A DNA stretch of 22,760 nt from a virus: positions 1 to 22,760 of IMG/VR virus record IMGVR_UViG_3300027852_000862; one strand, given 5' to 3'. Shown in pieces: positions 1-7,300 of this stretch. The first letter of the stretch is position 1. Each line of letters begins with the position of its first letter. Both the position numbers and the translations under genes were made by a program. The notes under the pieces are model-generated. The model saw nothing but the letters and a program-made list of their open reading frames with translations, did not search any database and was not told the origin of the DNA.

Positions 1-1
1 C

Positions 2-163
2 CGATCTAAGACCTGCGGCCGGGACGCCTGGAGGCGCGGCGGAGCGCTCTACATGCTCAAGCGCTTCGGGGTCGAGAGGTCGAGCCACGACGGAGCTGGG
101 CGCCAGGCCTGGCAGGCTCGTCGCTCACGCGAGAAGCTCCACCGGACCCAGCGCCCAGGGTGA
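2..163 (+). CDS. Possible 3' end of a converging plus-strand gene (partial, uncertain)
   Basis: A plus-strand frame is open from the left edge of the window to a TGA at 161-163, giving about 53 Arg-rich residues that end in ...LHRTQRPG. No family is recognised. By hand count about 44 of 53 third codon positions are G or C, against about 34 of 53 second positions, which is coding-like for this genome. The minus-strand frames I checked across the same stretch are broken by stops, including one near 50-52. The TGA lies 7 bases from the last codon of the minus-strand operon, so the two would be tightly convergent genes. It could equally be a chance open frame in GC-rich DNA, because only 160 bases are visible. 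Confidence 0.35.
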   Translation, partial: RSKTCGRDAWRRGGALYMLKRFGVERSSHDGAGRQAWQARRSREKLHRTQRPG

Positions 164-170
164 GGTCCGC

Positions 171-794
171 CTAGCCCTCGAAGGGCTTGGGCGGGTCGCC
201 GGCCTTGCCAGGAACGGTGTCGCCAGGTCCGCCGTATCCCGGCTGCTCCTCGTCGTCCGAGTGCAGGAGGCCGGGGATCTTGAGTAGGGATGCCGCGGCG
301 CTGGCCAGAGACCCCTTCATCGTGTGGTCCAGGCTCTTGCCCAGGTGCTTGCGCGGCCTCTCGAAGAGGAAGGCGAGCAAGAGGGGGGCTGCCTGGGGCA
401 GGCCTGGGGGCAGGAAGGGCAAGAAGGGGGCTGAGGCCCCAGAGATGATGTCGCCCACGAGCTCGTCGCGCGCGTCAGCCTCGGACTCCCAGGCCTGGAC
501 CGCCATGCCGTAGTCGAGCCGGTGCGCCTCGGCCTGAGCTTCGAGCTCGGCGTACTGCTCCTGGATCTGCGCGACCGTCAGGCCGTCCACGTTGGCCACG
601 AGGTCCTCCATGGCCTTGATGACCGAGAGGAACTCGGACTGGATCGCATCGACATTCACCTCGAGCGCCTCGAGCTTCTTGTCGCTGTTGGACAGCTCGA
701 CTTTCTGAGCGGGCGTGGCGATATCCTCGGCCTTGCAGGACACGAGAGAGAGGGCGGCGAAGGCCACCAATAGCAGGTACTTCATGGGCCTCAT
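171..794 (-). CDS. Lipoprotein with internal coiled coil and second membrane segment; candidate unimolecular spanin
   Basis: This 207-residue protein starts with a lipoprotein signal peptide: a hydrophobic run from about residue 6 to 19 and a lipobox L17-V18-S19-C20. Residues about 35-115 are charged and heptad-like, probably a periplasmic coiled coil. Residues about 117-142 form a Pro-rich hydrophobic stretch followed by the basic patch ERPRKHLGK, consistent with a membrane segment whose C-terminal side is cytoplasmic. A lipid-anchored N terminus joined by a periplasmic helix to an inner-membrane segment is the plan of unimolecular spanins such as T1 gp11, which fuse the two membranes at lysis. 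The roughly 65-residue tail after the membrane segment is longer than expected for that class. The start overlaps the upstream stop as ATGA. Met4 (783-785) would give a more canonical MKYLLL signal and is an alternative start. Function is inferred from architecture only. Confidence 0.75.
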   Translation of the reverse strand: MRPMKYLLLVAFAALSLVSCKAEDIATPAQKVELSNSDKKLEALEVNVDAIQSEFLSVIKAMEDLVANVDGLTVAQIQEQYAELEAQAEAHRLDYGMAVQAWESEADARDELVGDIISGASAPFLPFLPPGLPQAAPLLLAFLFERPRKHLGKSLDHTMKGSLASAAASLLKIPGLLHSDDEEQPGYGGPGDTVPGKAGDPPKPFEG

Positions 795-1120
795 TGGGCT
801 GGGTCGGTGGTGGGAAACTCGATGACGGCCGCCTCCAACTCTGTGCGGTGCCTCGCAGCGTGCTCTTCCGGTGTCTCGGGCGGATCGGTCGGGCCGTCGT
901 GTTCGCCGCGGTGGGTCACCAGGCGATGGCTGAATCCTCGATAGTCGGTCCAGGTGGTCTCAAGCATGACTGTTTCCTCGCTATAGATTGGCGGGGTTAG
1001 GGCTGGTTGCGGATGGCGGGCCGCCAGGACGAGGCGGGTGGTAAAGAACAGGGTCACGAGCAGGAGTACCGTGACTGTCGCCTGAAACGAGGGAGAGGCA
1101 GGCGGCCTCGGCTTGGGCAT
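791..1120 (-). CDS. Small single-pass membrane protein, unknown function (lysis/envelope cassette)
   Basis: This 109-residue protein has a short basic, Pro-rich N terminus (MPKPRPPASPS). One transmembrane segment follows at about residues 13-33, and then a soluble domain rich in Glu, Thr and His. The basic residues before the membrane segment favour an N-in, C-out orientation. Its ATG shares one base with the TAA of the preceding 81-aa gene (TAATG), and GGAAGGTG sits just upstream as a ribosome binding site. Its stop overlaps the start of the lipoprotein gene (ATGA). Position between two other membrane proteins at the end of the virion operon suggests a holin, spanin partner or envelope function, but no family is recognised. 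Confidence 0.7.
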   Translation of the reverse strand: MPKPRPPASPSFQATVTVLLLVTLFFTTRLVLAARHPQPALTPPIYSEETVMLETTWTDYRGFSHRLVTHRGEHDGPTDPPETPEEHAARHRTELEAAVIEFPTTDPAQ

Positions 1121-1365
1121 TAGTCACCTTCCAGTATCTCCACACGCTTTACTAGGTCGTCAAAGCGCGCCAGGAATGCAGACGGGATCGGCTGTTTTCG
1201 GATCTCGCGCAACTCCAACTTGATCTCACCCATATCCTCTCGGATCGGGTCGAGCTCGTGGGAAACGAACCCCGCGCCTAGCGTCACTACGCCAAGAAGA
1301 AGGCCGATCTGGATGCCCGAAACGGCCGTTTTTTCGGACACGGTTTTGGTTGGCCTGTCGCTCAT
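1120..1365 (-). CDS. Small membrane protein with C-terminal coiled coil; holin or Rz-like candidate
   Basis: This 81-residue protein has a short polar N terminus, a single hydrophobic segment at about residues 18-36 (GIQIGLLLGVVTLGAGFV), and a charged heptad-like C-terminal half (residues about 42-80). A single-pass, N-in protein with a coiled-coil ectodomain resembles i-spanins (Rz) and some small holin-like proteins. It is shorter than lambda Rz (153 aa). It begins inside the stop of the 2,805-aa gene (ATGA at 1362-1365) with only a weak GGA upstream, so translation is probably coupled. Together with the next two genes it forms a three-gene membrane cassette. The exact lysis role cannot be assigned from sequence alone. 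Confidence 0.7.
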   Translation of the reverse strand: MSDRPTKTVSEKTAVSGIQIGLLLGVVTLGAGFVSHELDPIREDMGEIKLELREIRKQPIPSAFLARFDDLVKRVEILEGD

Positions 1366-4300
1366 TTGGAGTTCCGTCTGGAGAGGATTGCCGTCCAGAG
1401 CCCGATCTCCTCCAGGAGTTCGATCTTCCGGTCGGTGTCAGCGGTGTTGCCCATCTGGGTTCGGAGGTCCTGGATGTGCTCGTCGGGGGTCATCGGCCTG
1501 GTGCTGGCGGCCATGAACCCGAAGGACTTGGCCACGGCCGAGAAGGCGTCGATCTCGCCGGTGCTCCAGCCCATGAGGTTCTGGACCTGGATGGGCATCA
1601 TGCCGGCGAGCTGGGAGAGCAGGTAGCTCGGGATCTGCTTGTACTCGAGGGGGCCGCGGCGGCCGCTCCACTTCACGGTCTGGCCGCGCATCTGGCCTCC
1701 GCGCTCCATGCCGGGATAGGTGAAGGTCCCGTCGGCGCGCATCCGGCTCGCCTTGTAGAGGCCCTTGTCGTCGAACCCGGCGAGCTCGTCGAAGGACGTG
1801 AAGGGGCGGCCTGCCCAGTCGGTCCCGGTGAGGGCCTCCTGGCCGATGGCAAGGACCGGCGAGCCCTTGTGCTTGAGGCTGGTCACCGGGTGGAGCAGGA
1901 ACTTGACCGGGTCGCGGAAGTGGCCCAGGATCGAGAAGTAGTAGCGCTGGTCGCGCGAGCCCCCGAAGGCCCGGGCCATAGGCGTGATGTCCACCTCGAG
2001 GAAGCGGAGGTTGCCGGCCTTCCAGGAAGCCTTCTGCCGGGAGAGGAAGCTCCGGCCCGCGGGGTCGTCCTCCTCGTCGTCGAGCCCGGCCATGATCAGG
2101 TTGGCCAGGACGGTGAGCAGGCCGGCGCGCGCACCCACGCGCTTCCACATGTCACGGTAGGCCTGGCCCTCGCGGCCCCGGGTGAAGGCCTTGTACATGG
2201 ACCGCACGTTGGACTCGGTCCAGTCGGGCGCCAGGAGCAGGAGCCGCATGAGGTGTTGGACCTTGGGGTTGCGGCCCATGCGCTGCAGGTTCAGGCCGCC
2301 GAAGTCGTCGTTGGCCATGTTGGCCGCGATGGTCGCCAGCTCCTTGACCGAGACCCCACCGCCCTCGAGCTCGGCACGATGCTTGTGCATCAGGTGGCGC
2401 AGCTCGAGCAGGGCGGTCTGGGCCTTGAGGTAGGGTCCCAGGCGGTTGAAGAGGAAGGCGGTCTGTTGGTCCCGCGCGGCCACGACGGCGTTGCGGGCCG
2501 CGCCCACCGCGCCCATCTTGTCCAGGATCCGGCCTACAGCGGTCTTCTGCTTGAGGTGCTCGCGCTCGAGGTCCCGCCCGGCGTCGAGGGTGAGCCCCGC
2601 GCGCACCAGGAGCTCGAGCTCGGGCGTCCAGGCGTCGATGGCGGCCCGGCCGAGGCCGTAGGCCTTGCGGGGGCTCATGTCGCCCAGGCCGTCCACGATG
2701 GGCGTGCCGAAGGCGTAGGAGCGAAGGAAGGCCTGGTGGTGGAACAGGGACGTGAAGAGGATGGTGGCCTTGAGGTTCGCGTTGGCGGTGGTGAGCGCCT
2801 CCATGAAGTCACCCTCCCACATGCGGCCCGTGGCGTTGTTCAGCCCCTTGGCCAACCCCTTGGGAGCGTAGATCGTGGCGCGCCGCTCGAGGTTCCCCTC
2901 CTCGGTCACGCGCACGTCCTCCCCATAGACGGTCCCTGGCTCGGCCTTGCCGGCGTGGACCCACCGCTTGAAGCCTGGGTGGTCCAGGGCCACGTAGCCC
3001 ATGCGCTGCACGGGGGAGAAGACCTTGGCCTTGAGGCCGTAGTCCCGGAGGTGGCGGTCGTAGATCGCCTGGGCGGTCTGCCGGCGGGAGAGGTGCTGGG
3101 CGTCGATGGCCGAGGGGACGGCGAGCTCGCGGCCCTTGGCCCACCCCTCGAGGATGGAGCTGTAGCCCCTGGCCTTGAAGCGCGGGGACGTGGGGGAGAA
3201 CTTCGCGTTCCCACCAACCGGGTCGCCCTCTTCCCGCGGCTGCCAGACGCGCGCCGTGTAGTCCTCGATGGCCTGGCGGATCAGGCCGCGCTTCTCGAGC
3301 TCCTTGCCTCGAGCGTGGTTCTCGGCCCGGATGCGGTCGGCCATCTCGCGGATCGGAGCCGGCAGGCTCTGGGAGAGGTGGAAGACCTCGCGTTGCTCGC
3401 CGGAGAGCTCCTCGCGGAACATGGCGAACTCCTCGCCGGCCCGGTCGCCCAGGTCGATGTAGAGGTGCATGGCCAGGTCCATCTGCTTCATGGCGCGCAG
3501 CGGCTCGCCGGCGAAGGCCTCTCGGACCACGTCGGCCACGTCGCGCCGGCCCAGGGTCGCGCGCAACTCGCGCTCGAGGATCGCGGCTCGGCTTTGGGCC
3601 CACTCCTCGGCCACCTGGCGGTCGGCCAACCACTCATCGAAGAGCACGGCGCCGGCAGGCTCCAGGCCAGCAGCGTCGGGGTCCAGGGTGAGGAAGGCTG
3701 GGTCCTCGAAGAGGATGTCCTGTTCGGTCCGGTCGCTCGTCGGTCGCTCGTACACCGGGAAGAAGCTGGCCTGGCCCGGGTGGTTGGTCCCGGTGACCCC
3801 CATGGCCTTGCGGAAGGCCGGCGGGACATAGAAGAGGCTCCCCTGATTGCGCTTCCCGCCCATGTTGCCGTGCCACAGGTCGCGCGGGACCGCATGGCGG
3901 CCGGCCTGATTGCGGAAGTGGTCCTCGATCACCTCGAGGATGTCGCCCTTGCGGATGCTCTGCTGGGCCGTGCCGCGAGCTCGAGCGGCCAAGCTCGGCT
4001 GCAGGAACTGGATCACGTAGTAGAGGTAGTCGGGGAGCAGGACCTCTCGGTCGGTGGCGATGGCGAAGTCGCTCGGGCCCTGGCGCTCCTTGTGCGGGGT
4101 TCCGGCGTTCGGACCCACTCGCTGGACGTAGAAGTCGCCCCCACCGCTGGAGCGAACGTCGATCAGGGGCTGTTGGCCGCGGGGCACCGCGAAGAGGCCT
4201 TCGCCCGCCTCGTTGTAGAAGGTCGGCGTTCCGTGGCGCATGGACTCGATGCGCTCTTCGGCCGCGACCACGGCCTCCTCGAAGGTCTTGCCGTGCTCAT

Positions 4301-7300
4301 CCATGAGCCGGAAGGTCTCGACGGCGATCTCCTGGTCCGTCGGCACGTCGGCTAGGGACCAACCGCGCTCTTCCTGGTCGGAGTCGGGCCCGATGTCCCC
4401 CTCCAGGTCAGACCTCGAGGGGTTGCGCTCGAGGAAGTCCCTGATCGTGTCGATGGGGTTGGGGTTCTCCTCGTAGAGCCGCGCCTCCGCATCCCGAACG
4501 TCGCCGCCGGCCGCCTCGGGGAACCACCCGGCATCGAACATCGCCCGGATGAGCATGTCGGGCGCGGCGCCCTTGCCCTTCTTGGTCTGTACCGGGTGCG
4601 GGATGCCCCAGGCACCCTTGAGGACGCTCTTGTCCTCCTTGGAGCTGAACTGCGAGAGATCGCCCTGGGCGTCGTGCACACCGCCCATGGCGCGCAGCCA
4701 GACCATGAAGGGGCTCTTCGGGTCGCTGGCGAGCTTCTCGCCGCGGGCGTTGAAGGCCTTGATGGCAGCTGTGGACCTGTTCACCCGCGACTGGGCCTTG
4801 GAGGGCTTGGTCGGTGGGTCGGGATCTGGGTCGGGCTCGAGCTCGGCCGCGCGGTTCTCGGCCTTCCAGACCTCCTTGCCGATGTTGCGCCAGCGCCTCT
4901 CGGTCTCGTCCGCGTACCGGCGCTGGGCCTGGATGTCGTCCCAAGCCTCCTTGGTCGTGGTCGGGTCAGCCTCCGCGGCCTCGAGGGCCTCGGTGTAGGA
5001 GCTGTGCGCGTCCTGGCGGTCGGTCTCCGCCTCTTGTCGGAGTTCGTTGGCCCATGCGCGCAGGGCTACGGGGTCATCCCAGATCGACTCCAGGGGGTTG
5101 AGCGGAGTGACCTCTTCGGTGACCTCCTCGATGTCCTCCGCGGCCTCGGTCGCGGTTTCCACCTTGGCCGCGAACGCGCGCAGCCGGGCAATCTCCTTCT
5201 TGCCCTCGAAGGTCTGCTCGAGCTGGTTCGAGCCCGTCGATTGCAGGACCACGACGGGGACGGTGCGGGATCGGCGGTTGCCGTCGGGGGTGCTTCGGAA
5301 GTAGCTGGAGATCACCACAGAGGGGCCGAGGCCGGGGAGGTTGACCTCCCTGCCCACCGGGAACTCGCCCACGGGCTTCTCGGCCTTCTTCTTCTGCTCG
5401 ACGGCACCTTTCTTCCCGTCGAGGATTGCGAGCTTGAGGTGGACGATGGGGTTGAAGCCATTCCGGTCGGCCAGGTACTGGTCCGCGACGTTCCAAACCT
5501 CACTCATCCGCGGGAGTTGGTCATCCTCGAACCTTCCCTCGGCCAGGTCCAGAGCGGTCTCGAGGATCGCCAGGGCCGCGCGGTAGACGCGGCGGAGCCC
5601 CAGGAGCCGCTCGCCCTGCCCCGACTCCGCGAATATCTCCTTGGCTCCGGTCTCGGTCATGCCCATCTGGACGAGGAACTCGCGGGCTCGCTCCTTGCCA
5701 ATACGCTTGAGCTGGGCCGCTGACAGCACCATCAGCTTGTCCAGGGCCAGGACTTGGCTCCTTCGCTGGCCGGCGGCATCGCTAGGCCTCAAGCCCTTCC
5801 AGCCCGCGCCTCCAAACTGGCGCCGAAGGATGCCGTGGATCAGCTCGATGGTTGGCTCTACGTAGCGGTCGGCCTTGGGGTGCTTGGCGAGCTTGTCGAG
5901 CGGGATCGTGAGCCCTCCGCCCGCTGGACGGACGAGGCCGTCGTACTCCTGGTGGGGCGCCGCGTCGTCGATGCCGGGGTACTCGGACTTGATCTCGCTT
6001 CGGACCGCGTCAGCGAAGGCCTGCTGTTCGGCCGCGGCATCCTCTTCGGCCGCGGCGATCATCTCATCGCCGTCGAACATGCGCGGGGCGGCCTCGGCCT
6101 GGAACTCCGCGTCTAGCAGGCTGGTCTGGCCGCGCGCGCCGGTGTCCTCCTGGAAGAGCCCGCCCTGGGCCTGTTCGTCCTCGAGCACCTCGCGCCGGGT
6201 GCCCTTCTTCTCTTCGGTCTCCCCGAACATGTCGGGGGCCGTGCGCGGCATCTCGGCCACCGTGACCTCGGGGGCCACGATTAGGGCCTTGTCCGCGGCG
6301 TCCACGTTCGACTGGGACACAATCTCGAGCAACGCGGCCCGGTCGAGCAGCTCGTAGACGTTGACCCCCATCTCCGCGAGGGCATCGGCGTGAGCGTCGG
6401 GCCCCTCACGCCTAGTCCGAACGCCGACCTCGCCGCCCGCCCACAGGGTCAGACTGAGTGCGCCGTCTGGGCCGTCCGCCACGACCAGCCCATGGCCGCC
6501 GCCGAGGCTTCTTCCTCCGGCGATGCTGTCACGGAACAGGGCCCCCTTGGCCGCAGCCAGAAGCGCATCACGGTCTGCACCGCGGAGCCGTGTGGGAGAC
6601 TCCGGGTTGCTGGGCTCGGGGACCTTGGCGGCTCCCCACTCCTTCTCACGCTGCTCGATGGGGGCCAGGTGCACCGGCGCCTCGACCCCGGCCACCGCGT
6701 GGAACGGGTAGCCCTGGTCGTCGTAGAGCATCTGGGTCGCGCCGACCGCGCGCAGGATCTCGAGGTCCCGGGTTACGCCCCGAAGGAGCTCGCCCTCGCC
6801 AGCCTTGCCCTTCTGGGACTTCAGCTGCAGGTCCTGAAGGGTAGACCACGGAGCCTTCTTGACGCGCGCCCAGAGTCTTCCGATCCTCTTGGCCGCGGCC
6901 GTGACCACCGCCCCGTCGAAGGATCCGCCGGTCCCGTCCTTCTCGAGCTCGCGCCGCACGGCCGACTCGACAGCCTTGCGCGTGTCCGGGGCGGCCTCCT
7001 CTTCCGTCGCGGCCGGCTCCTTGGCCTTGGCGGCGCGCTCGGCGTCCTCCTCCTCGCGCTTCCTGTGGGCCCAGTCGGCGCGGGCCTGGGCAACCTCCTG
7101 GTTGCGACGGTCGAACTCCTCGCGCTCGAGTAGCTCGACGCCCCCCTCGGTGGCGAACCGGATGGCCGCATCCAGGTTCTCGAAGTCGGTGTCCTTATGG
7201 GGGTAGAACTCGGGCGGGAAGGTGCGAACGCGCCATTGGTCTCGACCCTCCTGGGTGAGACCGTTCTGGTGGAGGTGCGCGTAGCCGTCCTTGCGCTCGA

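Noticed and set aside
3725-3752. Short tandem repeat GGTCGCTCGTC GGTCGCTCGT.
   Set aside because: Only two copies within coding sequence; consistent with chance codon repetition.
4190-4245. RHGTP...EGLF near residue 1846 of the giant protein, reminiscent of the HG and GLY motifs of phage ADP-ribosyltransferase domains.
   Set aside because: The order, spacing and surrounding residues do not match; the GxGxGAQAYGWGLY-type core is missing.
1350-4355. A 1,001-codon plus-strand open frame opposite the giant gene.
   Set aside because: Its product is repetitive in Val, Leu, Gly, Ala, Glu and His, as expected for the antisense of GC-rich codons. The minus-strand frame has recognisable structure, coupled starts and ribosome binding sites.
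4800-4842. GGGTCGG-type microrepeat.
   Set aside because: It encodes a DPDPDPP linker in the giant protein, so it is explained as low-complexity coding sequence.
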